A DNA stretch of 64,000 nt from Venturia oleaginea (GCA_013176395.1 JABMLP010000002.1:2108001-2172000), one strand, 5' to 3'. Numbered from the stretch's first letter, positions 10,520-21,376 are shown. The notes: generated by a model not told the origin, from the sequence alone. Numbers and translations are program-made.

Positions 10520-10578
10520 CGCTCGAAGAAAACAGCTAAACTATAAAACGTTTAGCTACTACTATTTCGAGCGATGCA
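10515..10578. repeat. Two-stage hairpin (13-bp outer, 8-bp inner stem)
   Basis: Outer arms tgcatcgctcgaa (10515-10527) and ttcgagcgatgca (10566-10578); inner arms agctaaac (10534-10541) and gtttagct (10550-10557) with an 8-nt loop. Both stems are perfect and separated by a short internal loop. Confidence 0.85.
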
Positions 10579-11596
10579 GAGACTATTACGTATGGAAGTA
10601 GTACAAGGACAGGGCACATTCGTACGCTAGTCATGGGCACTATCCGAATACATCACCAACAACCGAAAGCTTCCAAGACTTGCAAACAAAGAAACAAAAC
10701 CGAATATCTCAAAAGATTCCTCGTTTTCAGCACCAGTCCTCATTGGGCTCTCGAGACAGGTTCGCCCTCAGCGGAAGATCCACTCAAATCAGCCCAATTG
10801 CCACAGTAATCGCCACGTAGGTCCTGGGTGTTTCCCACATTTACAAACTCGATCTGAAGGATGTCTTGTTCGAGATGAGATAACTTAGCCTGGTAACACA
10901 GCAGATTGCGCATATCTTGTCCGCCAGAACTTCGAAACACTCCAAGCTGGAGAAGTCGACCCATTTGCCCGGCGAGTCTAGGATGGCCAGGAACCAGATC
11001 TTTCCTTACGTGGAGGCGTCTCGGAAAGCCTTATATTTGAATGAGCCAGTCATGGGGGCCATGGAGATGTATTGAGTAAAAGTAACGAAACTTTTGAGAA
11101 AGTCTTTGCGAAGGTTGGGAGTAAGACTTCTACCTTTATGATTGACCATGAGGCTGGATGGTCAGGCTGAATACTCTCGTTGACCGATTGCCGGTGGGCG
11201 AAGGTTACAGCATGATCGACTGGTCTTACTGACCCCATTTTCGCTCTTTGATATGACGATGCTAGATAATCTCCACACGCATAGTACCTGAGTAGCAGGT
11301 CCCCATTTGCTCAAAAGCTGAGGCGCAAATGTTGATCTCGCACTCACGAGCGGATATGTACTCCATAAGGGTTATTTTGTCAGCTCTCGGCTGCTCTCCT
11401 AGAGGGATGCGTGCAAGCTAAGATATGCTGACATCTGGATGGGAACCTGCATTCCGAACGAGAAAAATGGGACAGGAAATAGTCAAGGACCTATCGGGAT
11501 TGAGAGGACAAGAACATTCCTCCTCTCAACAGCGATTCATTATGCCAAGGCTCTAGAATAGTCCAATTCTCGAAATTGCGCTTGGAATGAGCTTAC

Positions 11597-11630
11597 ATCA
11601 ACTGTGTTGAGAAACGAGTTCCCCGTAACA
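11597..11630 (-). repeat. 34-bp inverted repeat, LTR-like terminus (right)
   Basis: Exact reverse complement of 9787-9820, ending CCCCGTAACA on the top strand. The two copies face each other across 1776 bp. Confidence 0.7.
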
Positions 11631-12349
11631 ACGAGTCCCTAGCCGTCAATATATTATTTCCTTGGCGTGGGTCAGAATTGGGGGCGCACGCGGGTGACAA
11701 ATATAGCGGGACTCTCAAGCAACTTGCCTTACCAAACTAAGAACCACGAGAAATGGTTGGTTTCTAGCCACGGTCTTTAAACGAAATCTAAAGAGATAGT
11801 TCTCTTCAGAATACTTCGCTTAATCCCTCCTCGAAGCTTGAGAATTATCTGTTCGGTACTGGGAGCTGAGTCGAGCTGAGAAATCGCTATTTTTGGTAAG
11901 AAACTGAGACACTATCAGTTCCGCTATATCTATCACCCGCGTGGGTAGCTGATCAATCGAATCCTGACGCTTTTTGGCTAGGTCGGATTGATTGGAATTA
12001 AAGGCCTCTAGTTGGCTAAAATCGATTAGCCGCGCTGATTTCAATCAATCCAGCTCGTACACCTCGCCTGAGATTGGCTACATTGGCCAGAAACCCGATT
12101 TCAATTAACGCAGCCCAGGTCTCGTACAAGCCCTCACTCAGTCAGTCAGTCAAGACTAGAGAATGTCCATGTTGATATACGAACCAATGAAAAATCTTGC
12201 TCATCAAATACGTCGTTTAACCTCGCTTAACAATCATCTGTCGAGTACGCCCCGTAAACTTCCAGATCTATGATCTGAAAATCTCGAGATTTCATTAGAA
12301 TCTTATATAAATGCTATATAGATTCCACGGGTCGTAATCTACGGCTGTC
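11631..12349. other. Gene-free repeat-island sequence
   Basis: AT-rich with short direct echoes such as ctgattTCAATcaatc near 12036-12050 and gatttcaattaacgcag near 12095. No coding signal. Confidence 0.35.
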
Positions 12350-12682
12350 TTGGCTCTTGACAAAGGCCTACCAGTACTATGGTTTCGGGGGTTTCTCCAA
12401 CAATTGCTTCTCTGCCTCAATACGTGGTGGTCAATCCTTCGCACACCCATTACGGAGGATTTGAACGGACAAAGTGTCTTTGATAGTCGGACAAAGACGA
12501 AAGGAAATATGAGACTGGTCTGGTGCATATACCAAACGAAGAAATCGTACGAGTCTATTTTCTGTGTCAGCGAGGAATTCGACCCTTGGTATGATATCTT
12601 GCTGGGCAATGACATCATGTCAGTTGACAGCATTCAATACCCCTCTGCACGAGGTCTGCACATGTCTAAACCCAGAAGGTGA
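12350..12682 (+). pseudogene. Possible retropepsin-like fragment
   Basis: A 110-codon frame from a TTG, not an ATG. It includes NMRLVWCIYQTKKSYESIFC followed by FDPWYDILLGNDI, which resembles the end of a retroviral-type aspartic protease domain (a hydrophobic F-V-V strand then D-I-L-L-G). No DTGA active-site motif is found upstream in any frame I followed. Most likely a transposon-derived relic. Confidence 0.3.
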
Positions 12683-12841
12683 AGCCTGGTCGAAGAACAA
12701 CTAAACAGGAGGAAATGAGACGTGGACGAGTGCAGATAGAATCGATGAATTTGCTTGCATCACTGCATATTTTAGCACCTCATACCAAACCATGAATCAT
12801 TTTCAAGCACACGCACGCCAACACGACCGTCTTCCTCCTGC

Positions 12842-13170
12842 TCATGGGAATTTACAATAAGTATTGAGGACTTCCTGGTTGAAGTAGTTCCCGTAAAAGC
12901 AGCAGTGGGGTTTCGTCCTCCCGGTCCCGGGACACTTATTAGGAGAGCCTTTATAATTGCCGCAGGGATCCGCCAGACACTGCAGACAGGGTTATTAGTA
13001 ATATATAGCTTCTATATGGTGGAAGACGTACTACTTACCTTTCTCCATTGGCCATTAGGCACGCCATAGGCACAAACTGGCGGAGGATCTGTGCAGAAAA
13101 CGGAAGCAGCGGTACCCGAGGTAACGAACAAACTTGCTATTGTAACGAGGATAGGGATGGTGGGTTGCAT
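12842..13170 (-). CDS. Small secreted cysteine-rich protein (effector-like)
   Basis: Not obvious as one ORF. Two exons on the minus strand (13170-13039 and 12979-12842) encode 89 residues. Exon 1 ends AAG|gtaagt and exon 2 follows ctgcag, with phase 0 and a 59-nt intron. The N-terminus MQPTIPILVTIASLFVTSG has a polar start, a hydrophobic core and AAS before the likely signal-peptidase site. The mature part of about 67 residues has eight cysteines (positions 26, 33, 45, 50, 60, 70, 71, 86), an even number suited to four disulphides, including a CC pair. It ends CKFP. A TATA-like tatttaaa lies 110 bp upstream. Secretion is inferred from the signal peptide. Such proteins can be host-interaction effectors or antimicrobial peptides, but no family is recognised. 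It sits in a gene-poor, repeat-derived region. Confidence 0.75.
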
Positions 13171-13279
13171 ATTTGAGGTTGGTAAGGTGAGGTAGTTGAT
13201 TGCGAGAGAAGGCTGAAAAGCTAAGTCGGAAGTCTTCTACGGGGAGGGTGTAAAGTTTCAGTGAGGAGGCTATAAGAGT

Positions 13280-13287
13280 TTTAAATA
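13280..13287 (-). promoter_or_regulatory. TATA-like element of the secreted protein gene
   Basis: TATTTAAA on the minus strand, 110 bp before the ATG at 13170, in a sensible position for a fungal core promoter. Confidence 0.45.
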
Positions 13288-13482
13288 TCGAGTAGCTCCA
13301 ACCCACTCATAGGCCTGATAGATTGAGGACAATTCCCGTGGAAACATTTATTTATACCGTATGTTCCGGCCAAGTGACTTTGGTCGGAATAGTATACGGT
13401 ACTCTATACAGACCAGCATCACCAGGACACAGACCAACGTAATATCACCTCCGCCCCAGCACTTTGTTGGAACAAACGGCGG

Positions 13483-14145
13483 CTACGGTTTTGTTGGTCG
13501 GGTGATCTGTAGTCTAATAGATAAAGCTCGGAGCTGGAAGATGGTGCCGGCATCTGTATATTGTGTCCCAAGCTTGTAAAAGATTCTTTGCCAAGTCATG
13601 AGTCCATAGTATCGCTCATCTATCTCCATCTCGCCACGCCTTCGGATCACGGTCATCTGGCACGTTTTATCTGTTGATTGGCCGGACGCAGGCCAGGGCA
13701 CGTGAATTTTCATTGTGAGCGAGCAAGCCATTGAGCCCTGAGCCATACAGGCTTCCTCAGCCACACGGGGCTTCAGCCACGGGGTAGGTCTCAGGATGGC
13801 ATGCCCACGGCTCAATTGCTTCTCGATTGAAGGCAAATGAGGTACCCTACTGCCCGCACGTATAAGACGTTGACTACAGGGTGTAGGCGGGTGGGAATCT
13901 AGATACAAGACGAGCCTCAGAGGGCTCAGAAGTCGTGCGATATGCGAGATCGCCATGTTGTTGTCGCTTGGTCGGACGAGGCCCTTGCTCCACCAGATAG
14001 ACACTAGCATTTTTGGCGCGAACTGGTCTGAAAAGTGAAGCCACGGGCAGAGCATCGATTGCCCGAAAGTCCACTCTGAAGCATGCGTAGAGACGGGATA
14101 CTTTGCTAAAAGAAAGAAAGTGAAATCGGGGCCGTTTCTGGCCAT
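13483..14145 (-). CDS. Unrecognised ORF, doubtful gene
   Basis: 220 codons from an ATG. The sequence is rich in Trp, Arg, Ser and Pro and shows no domain, signal peptide or membrane span. The length is the only support; composition does not look strongly coding. Listed so that the region 13.3-14.2 kb is not blank. Confidence 0.2.
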   Translation of the reverse strand: MARNGPDFTFFLLAKYPVSTHASEWTFGQSMLCPWLHFSDQFAPKMLVSIWWSKGLVRPSDNNMAISHIARLLSPLRLVLYLDSHPPTPCSQRLIRAGSRVPHLPSIEKQLSRGHAILRPTPWLKPRVAEEACMAQGSMACSLTMKIHVPWPASGQSTDKTCQMTVIRRRGEMEIDERYYGLMTWQRIFYKLGTQYTDAGTIFQLRALSIRLQITRPTKP

Positions 14146-14481
14146 GAATTGTAAGAAACTCCCTTGTATGTCAGTGATTAGTGGACAGAGGGGCAGGGCA
14201 AAACTGACCTCGACTGTATACCGCGTTTAAACACAACGGGATCGACCCCATCTGTTTCCATAAGATGTAGAGCATGTTTCCTTTTTTTTTTGGAACAAAA
14301 CAGGCATTAACGTACTGATATCGTTGTGATGTATCTTACATGTGAGAAATACCATATAATCCGGCAAACAAAGGCTTGAGAAAACACTTGAAATTCTGAG
14401 CCCTATCATTACAATTCTGAGCCCCATGCTGATAACACCTCCCAGCACCCACCCCAAACGGACAACTCCCACCTGCTTCAA

Positions 14482-14826
14482 TCAGAACCGATCATGATCA
14501 AACCTACTACTCCCATCCTTGGGGCCCTCACAGTCCTTGTTTTCGTACAGATAACAGGCAGCCCAATCCGGAACCATGAAAGATGACACCTTTTCTGGAG
14601 TTTCTGAGGGAGGTTTGGTGTATTTTGAGTTAGGGGAGGTGAGTTCTTCGCAGTAGCCGCTTTGGTTGCCTAGGCGTACGTTATCGCAGAATTTGAAGTG
14701 GTAGTCGGATGGGGGGTGAGAGGGGCGGTATTGTTCTGTTTGTGAAATGACAGTGCTGAGGGTTGATAGTAGACCTAATGCACTTGGGATTGTGTTTAAT
14801 GTGAGGCTGGCTCGAGGTGATAGCAA
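14482..14826 (-). CDS. Small secreted protein, 5' end unresolved
   Basis: The frame ending at TGA 14482-14484 reads SLTLNTIPSALGLLSTLS (a signal-peptide-like hydrophobic stretch), then TVISQ and a mature region with four cysteines in FKFCDN, SGYCEE, WAACYLYE and KDCEGPK. The pattern of a Phe-Cys near the start and Cys-x-Leu-Tyr near the end looks like a small fungal secreted protein. No in-frame ATG precedes the signal region: the frame opens only with a TTG at 14826. An ATG at 14816-14814 on the minus strand is one frame out. The start codon is therefore lost, frameshifted, or supplied by an upstream exon. Confidence 0.5.
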   Translation of the reverse strand: MLSPRASLTLNTIPSALGLLSTLSTVISQTEQYRPSHPPSDYHFKFCDNVRLGNQSGYCEELTSPNSKYTKPPSETPEKVSSFMVPDWAACYLYENKDCEGPKDGSSRFDHDRF

Positions 14827-14884
14827 GACATCGATGCGATGGATTGAGAGCGCGATCAGTGACTTTCTCGTAAGAACAGCTCAT

Positions 14885-15681
14885 TCGCTGATCTTGTAGA
14901 CCCCAGGATGAAGGCTGTGACTCAAGAGGTAGTTAGAGAAATGCCGAGTCATGCTAAGTAGAGTGGAAAAGTGAAGAGTGAATGGATTGTATCTTACTAA
15001 TGATTGTGATAGAGATCGCTCGACCATCTGTACTTGAAGATAATTAAAACCCGATACCTTCATCCTGAGAATGTATTTCTACGATTGAGAAACTCAATTC
15101 CCAGGTAGAGTATACTCCATTCAACGAAAATTTGTGTATTTCGTTACACAACACATGTTGATTTGGTCTCCTACGACACTGGATCGTGATTTACCGCAGC
15201 AAGATGCAAATACCAACGACACGTTCCTCCCCATAGGAGGAGCGGAACATTTTGATCAGCCTAGCATAGAATGCTACAATAGAGGTGTCCATTTCAGCAT
15301 GCAAAAGCCATCATAATACAGTGTATGTATGGACAATGCATTGATACATGAGCTGGTCTCGAGTTGTGAAATGCTACTATGTTGGAGGTGTTAAAATGAA
15401 CCATCGTTTGTTCTGCTCACATTCTGAAGCTGTCATCCATACTCTTTCTCCGTCTTAATTCTGATTTGGGTTAGTCAAGACCAGTAGTAGATGTGCTTCA
15501 AAGACGTGCAAAATTTCGAGGCAGTTCATAATTGCGCCTGAGGATTAGTATCTGGAACTTACCAGTCGTGGATTTGAAATGCACCGACTGAAATGCAGAT
15601 TTCTATACATATATCTACACCCAATGCAAAGTGTAGACTCTCGCTCCAACCAAAAAATGCTCCCAAAATCGACCACAACAT
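14885..15681. other. Intergenic region
   Basis: No credible ORF. It is the 3' side of the uS11m gene and the upstream side of the secreted-protein frame. Confidence 0.35.
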
Positions 15682-16425
15682 CTAACCCAATCTCCTGGGG
15701 TTTGGACTTCTGGTTCCGCCAAACTTCAACCTCGTCGCATCACTAACTCTGATGATTTTGTCTCTCAGACCGCGCCCTTCGTTGCCCATTATTGCCTTGA
15801 CCACAGCATCTCTGCCCTTCCCAAAGCCTCTCAAAATAACCTCCATGTTCTTGATCGGACTTTCAGTCTTGATTCCTAAGTCCTCAGAATCCATGTCCCT
15901 CCCATTCGCGCTCCGCAGCAAACCCCGATCCTTCATCATCTTGAAAACATATGACGAGAGCTGGAAAGCAGCATCGTAAGACCCTCTCTGCCCTTTTCGG
16001 AAGCCAATATTGCCAGCGCTGAAAGAAAGGATGGGCTCGGTGTTCGGTCGCGTCAAGCAAAGATGGGTATTATGTTTCGTCGAATATATGTGTAGATGGT
16101 GTGGGTCCGGCGGTGGCTCTCTTATGCGGGAAAGGCCAGTGTCTTTGGTGGATGGAGGTACAATATCTTTCATACCCCCCGATCTGAAAACCCTGTTTGT
16201 GATGCCTTGCGTACTCTCGGTCGATTTGCGGCCTATGGGATTCGAGGATTGTTTTGACACCATGTGACTCAAGCCAGCCAGAGAGCTGGTGGCTGGGGGT
16301 GGAGGCCCTTGGTCGAGGCATCGTGGTGTAGAGGAGAATGGGCGATGAATTGGCTGTTTGGTGGGACGGACCAGCTTCATTCTGCATGTCCTACAAACTG
16401 GCTGTATGCTGACCTTGCGCGGCAT
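15682..16425 (-). CDS. Mitochondrial small-subunit ribosomal protein uS11m
   Basis: Single-exon protein of 247 residues. The first 100 residues are basic and Ser/Pro-rich, fitting a mitochondrial presequence (PRKVSIQPVCRTCRMKLVRP, then PFSSTPRCLDQ). The C-terminal half is a uS11 fold: HIYSTKHNTHLCLTRP, SAGNIGFRKGQRGSYDAAFQ, MEVILRGFGKGRDAVVKAI and the closing KFGGTRSPNPRRLG, equivalent to the conserved Arg-Pro-Pro-Arg end of S11. The homologue in budding yeast is Mrps18. It binds 16S-like rRNA in the mitoribosomal platform. The ATG lies 189 bp from the divergent Tim44 start, so the two mitochondrial genes probably share a promoter. Confidence 0.92.
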   Translation of the reverse strand: MPRKVSIQPVCRTCRMKLVRPTKQPIHRPFSSTPRCLDQGPPPPATSSLAGLSHMVSKQSSNPIGRKSTESTQGITNRVFRSGGMKDIVPPSTKDTGLSRIREPPPDPHHLHIYSTKHNTHLCLTRPNTEPILSFSAGNIGFRKGQRGSYDAAFQLSSYVFKMMKDRGLLRSANGRDMDSEDLGIKTESPIKNMEVILRGFGKGRDAVVKAIMGNEGRGLRDKIIRVSDATRLKFGGTRSPNPRRLG

Positions 16426-16614
16426 GGTGGGGAATTGTAATTGATGGCGTGGAGTTTGGTTGTTGAGATCAATGGATATTGGCCTAGAAAATATCGGCGA
16501 TCGTCGGCGATGAGGGACTTAGAGAAGTCGACATGGTGAGATTTTCATGATAAAACAACTACCTACCACCAACCAATAATACATTTGATCTCTGGCAACA
16601 CATCCGGCCACGGC

Positions 16615-18341
16615 ATGAGAAGTTTGAACCAAAGCGTGGCCACGGCCTGTTCGCGCCCGAATGCTCTGCGGTCCTTTGCCTCTCTCACACCCAAATATGG
16701 CAGAACTGCACCGTATCGACGGTTATCATCCCAGATACCCTCTTCTCGTCGATTGCCTATAGAAGAAACCACCAGATCATCACATACCGCATCTCGACAA
16801 TCATCTACGCCTCTTCGACCATCTCCACTTTCCGCACATTCTATACTCCTCCAAAGCTCGCAATCTTTTATACGCCACTTTCATTCATCAAGATCGACAC
16901 TACAGCAGACTACAAAGAAACCTGATGAGCCGGTAGCAGAAAAGGAGTCGACTCCGAAACCGGATGCTGCCAACCCAGAAGCCGACGCCGGAGCCAAGGC
17001 ACGAACCGATGGCGAGCAGTCTGAAGAGCCCAAAAAGGAGGGCGAGTCCAAAAAAGAGGGAGAGACCGAGACAGACGAGGATGGAAGACCGAAAGAAAAG
17101 CCTCCGCCACCGCCCCCACATGGTGATAAGACTCCGTGGCAAGTCTTTACCGAAACTCTGCAGTCCGAGTTCAAGGCTTCGAAAGAATGGAACGAGGGTA
17201 CAAAGCAACTATCTGCAGGCTACCAAGAATTCACACAAAACCCCACGCTGCAAAAGGCAAAATCGACGTATGGAAAAGCCGCTGAAGCAGCAAGTACAAC
17301 AACTGGTGCTGCGCTGAAAAAGACTGCTGGTGCCATTGGATCTGGAGCTGCATGGACGTGGGAAACACCAGTGGTTAAAGTGGTTCGAAAGGGAGCAGTT
17401 ATTGCTGGATCTGGCATTGAGAAAGTAACACGGCCTGTCCGTGAAACGGAAGCATTCAAAAGCGTCAAGAATACCATTGATGACGGGAGCTCGTCGAGAT
17501 ATGGAGGCTGGACTGAAAAAGAGGAGAGAAGGAAAAAGCGAGAGGCACGCGAAGCTCAAGAATTGGCCAAGACTGGACGGAAACCTGATGAAGGGCCAGT
17601 AGTAGAGGATCCAAAGTATGTTCTTTCAGCCGGTCTCTGACCCAACCATAAAGCTAACCTTTTCACAGCGCCGGAGTGAATGTCACACTTCACAAGGACG
17701 CCGCTTGGAAAGAGAAGTGGAGTGAATTCCGCGATAACAACCGCATGATGCAAGGCCTCTTCTCACTCAAATCCACCTACAACGAATCCGAAAATCCTCT
17801 CATTACCACAGCACGCAGCATTAGTGACAGTGTCGCAGGCTTCTTCGCCGAGAATGAGACGGCCAAGGTCATCAAGAAGTTCCGAGAAATGGATCCGTCA
17901 TTTCAAATCGAACCTTTCCTCCAAGAGATGCGCGAATACATCCTACCCGAGGTTTTGGATGCATACGTCAAGGGTGACATTGCAGTCCTAAAGCTTTGGC
18001 TGTCAACACCACAATACCAGGTTTACGAGGCATTGATGAGGCAATACACAACGGCTGGCCTCAGATCGGACGGACGTATTCTGGATATTCGACATGTAGA
18101 TATTCTTTCTGCTCGATTATTGGAAAACGACATCCCTGTTTTCATCATTACAGCCAGAACACAGGAAGTTCACACGTACAAAAACATCAAGACGAAGCAA
18201 CTGGCAGCTGGTATGGACGACAAGGTTCAGCAGGTCACCTATGCCATCGGTGTCACCAGGATTCCGGAAGATGTCAGCAACCCAGAGACAAGAGGATGGA
18301 GGCTAATAGAATTACAGAAGAGTGCTAGGGATTATATATGA
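16615..18341 (+). CDS. TIM44: Mitochondrial import inner membrane translocase subunit Tim44
   Basis: 557 residues in two exons (16615-17615 and 17669-18341) with a 53-nt intron from gtatgt to cacag. MRSLNQSVATACSRPNALRS is a typical Arg/Ser-rich matrix-targeting start; a TTG-led extension to 16585 was ignored. A charged Lys/Glu/Pro linker follows (about residues 100-175), then the Tim44 body (TPWQVFTETLQSEFKASKEW, KDAAWKEKWSEFRDNN) and the C-terminal Tim44-like domain (DPSFQIEPFLQEMREYILPE, YVKGDIAVLKLWLS, GRILDIRHVDILSARLLEND). Tim44 tethers mtHsp70 to the TIM23 channel and links import to ATP-driven pulling. The protein is full length for the family. Confidence 0.95.
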
Positions 18342-18947
18342 GAGCGCATTTTCTTCGATCTTGTGCTTGGTGTTTACATGGAGCAAGAGCATTTACTGGT
18401 TTGGCGCTTCAAAATTGGGATGGCGGTTATATTCAAATGCACATCTCTTGCGATCTGAGACGGCTAATTTCCACGCCCTCGTTTTGCATGTACGTTCTGA
18501 TGTGGCCATCTACGGACGAACGAGATTTGAGGGATGACGCCTTGCTGGAGATTGAGCAGGCCAGCAAGATTACGATATATTCTCCTCTCATGTATTATAG
18601 GAAGCTTGATGATGCTGTCGGGAGGAATTGACATGAGAGAGGTAGTGACGAACAACTGAAGATTGTTCAAAACACGACATGTGTGCTGTGTGATGGAGAC
18701 GGATGGTCACATTTGAACCAACAGTGGGCTTCTCCCTTTCTTATACAATTCCGATCTCTCTACCAATTTTCAAGACGCCTTTGCTAACACTCATCGTTTA
18801 CAGATAGCGCAACCTTGCCCAGTTCTCTAACCACCATAGCCCTCGACATGTTCTTTATACTCGTTTCTTAGATGGTGACCAAGGTTGTACGTGAACCTAC
18901 AACTGGAAGTTCTTGACATCTTCCAGTCACGTTCGCATATAACTACG
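18342..18947. other. Intergenic region
   Basis: 3' sequence of Tim44 and of the convergent nucleotidyltransferase-like gene. Small ORFs here lack protein-like features. Confidence 0.35.
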
Positions 18948-20485
18948 TCACCTGCCCCAAGTATATCTCTCCATCCCATCGTCTGATGCAATGGAATGAA
19001 TCAGCCAACCTCCTTCAGTTTCACTCCAACAAAACCTTGCGATGCGGCCTAACACCATACTGGCCAATGCCTCCATGATCTCCCTGGCGTTTTGCGTGTT
19101 CTTCATGAGGCTACGAATTTCGGTTGCGCTGGTGTACTTTCTATACGCCGAATTCTCAGCTGTGGGCATGAAGAAAAGATCGGCCGTCTCGCAGATTTCT
19201 CGACAATATTGCAAGTCCAGAAAGTGTTCGATAGTGGCCACTTCTGTTTCGCAAACAATATTCTCCTCTCTTCTCTTCTTGGCTTTCTTCCTTGGCGCCT
19301 TGGCTTTCGCTTTCGGTGCGAGCTTGGCTTTCTTGGTTGAGCGGGACTTTCGCAAGCCTTTCTTAGTACATAGTTTGTCTCTGGTTGAAATCTCCTGGAC
19401 AATGGGTTTCGGGACAGTCAGGTGAGTCAGTCCATCTCGATATCCTTGGTGGTAGTGTGCAGTTTGTCCCCCAGCTATTTTCTCGAGTATAGCACTAACG
19501 TAGCCTCTCAGATACTCTTTTGTCTTCCCATTAATTCCGCCGAATACTCCTGTACGACTTGTGGGACGATGAATCTTCGATTTTTGCGTTACGAAACTCT
19601 TTTCCTCAGTCTCAGTCTTTCCCTCTGGCGTTTCCTGACTTGAGTTTCCGCATTGCTTTGCATCGTCTAGAGGTTCGATCTTGTTGACTTTTGGTGGGCA
19701 TGAGCTAGGGCTCTCCCACCTCTTCAAAGGCGGCAATTTGACAACTTCAACATTCCGTCCACGCTGACAAAGTCTGCCGGTCTACCCGCGTCACTCGTCA
19801 TCGTTTCACCCTCATATTTATACCCCATGGCACGGGTGATGTGATCGGGCCCGATAATTTGGACAAACTTGACCTCGAATCCGTCCTCGCTCGTGTTTGT
19901 AGGAAGATCGGGTTGCACCCAATCTCTCCACTCGTCTACGTCGATCACACAAGCCCAGTCTGGGAATTGCACATCCTGCTCCCACAATTTCTTTATCTCC
20001 TCCCATGAAAAGAGTAGGGATTTGTCGCTTTGGTCTGGAAACTTAGTTGTACAAGAATCGTCTGCTAGTGCTACGACGAGGGCGGCGATCACGTTGAACT
20101 CGGATTTGGCTCGGAGATATATGCAACGAAGGATGTTAAGGTGAGCGATATGTGGCGGATTGAAGCACCCTCGGTAGATGAGAATGCGGTTTGTGATGCC
20201 CTCTTTCAGGCGTGGCGAGGTAGATGGCGTGCGAAAGAATGGTTTGGACTGGACGGGGCGTTGGCCATAGTAGGCTTGCACCAAATATTTCTCGAGGTCA
20301 GTATCGGAGGACATGCTTTTGTCGATGAAATTGATAGGATGATTGGATCGCGGAAGATACCAAGAGGTCGAGGGTCGAGTTAGGCCAACGGGTACCACTT
20401 TGAGCAATTCCTTTGATCTCCCGAAGCTGGCCAAAATCGAAGATGCGTCTAGGCTAAGATTGTGTAAGCACGAATTAAGTTCCAT
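18948..20485 (-). pseudogene. Nucleotidyltransferase-like (NMNAT-fold) gene, copy 1, one frameshift
   Basis: Starts at ATG 20485 (MELNSCLHNLSLDASSILAS). The motif RGCFNPPHIAHLNILR matches the G-x-F-x-P-P-H-x-x-H nucleotide-binding signature of NMN/cytidylyl transferases, and YRKYTSATEIRSLM near the end corresponds to the S-S-T-x-x-R motif. Between them lie FPDWACVIDVDEW and KFVQIIGPDHITR. The frame ending at 19724 and the next frame (to 18948) are continuous in content: MLKL is followed by PPLKRWESPSSCPP only if about 8 nt around 19738-19745 are skipped, too few for an intron. A Lys/Ala-rich linker (KKAKLAPKAKAKAPRKKAKK) separates the halves. Together they give about 510 residues. The substrate is unknown. 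Related copies lie at 20792, 21377 and 32823. Confidence 0.65.
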
Positions 20486-20791
20486 GGCAGAAGAAAACTT
20501 ACTCGTAGGCATCAGCAGTATCGTTTTCAGCTTTGTGTTGGAAGATTCGTGTCGAGGGCAAGCAGGATAGATTCCCGCTCCAACCCGAATGACGGTTAGT
20601 ATGTCTTTGTCCAAAATTCAGGTGAGAGAATCATCAACGATTTCAGGTAAGATATTGCTGGCAGGAAGTTCTGTTGTTGAAGACTAAGCCCGCAAAGCCC
20701 AGTATTTCACGGAACTTGGTAGTGTTGAAGAAAGTTTTTGTTAACACCAATAACAACACGAGGCTAGGAATTTGTCAAGCGTCCATCGAGA

Positions 20792-21142
20792 TTAAACACA
20801 CAAGAGGCTTCTTCGGGACGTCTTCAGTCTTCGTTGGGGGGTCTGATGGCTTGCGATGTGGACCCAAAATAATAGTTGCCATTTCAGGTGTAATCTCCTT
20901 CGAGTTTTCGATATTCCACTCATCATCTTGCTGTTATCCATTGAGCTGACGTAATTTCTGTATGGGCAATCAGATGCTGTCGGTACGAAGATGACGCCTG
21001 AAGCTTTATCGGTTTGGCGGCATCTGTAGATTGCATCGAGGTTGACTGGAAGTAAAATCAGTATCCATACTCCCGAACTCGTGAAAAGGGAGAAACATAC
21101 ACTCGACTCCACAATGAGGATGTCTATAACCCGGTGTCTCAA
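20792..21142 (-). pseudogene. C-terminal fragment of a nucleotidyltransferase-like gene
   Basis: The minus-strand frame contains LDAIYRCRQTDKASGVIFVP then TASDCPYRNYVSSMDNSKMM. It lines up with LDLQYCREICETADLFFMP, TAENSAYRKYTSATEIRSLM in copy 1. No N-terminal half or G-x-F-x-P-P-H motif is found next to it, so it is a remnant left between copy 1 and copy 2. Confidence 0.5.
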
Positions 21143-21376
21143 TCACGACAATACCGACCTAATATTCGATATCAGAGCACTGATGCTCGGTTTAGTTTGA
21201 TTAAGAGCATGGACATAACATCAGATCGAACGGGTCTAGCTAGAGTGTTAACACTGTCTTAACACTGTCAACAAGCTGTAGGTTGGATTTGACATTTCTT
21301 CGCCGGTAACATGTAAGTTAACCATACATTGTATTCTGAACATCTTCTCCATCACAACTAGTTGCAGCCGGCCACA

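Noticed and set aside
16881..17208. Hydrophobic minus-strand ORFs that look like membrane proteins
   Set aside because: They are reverse translations of the Lys/Glu-rich linker of Tim44.
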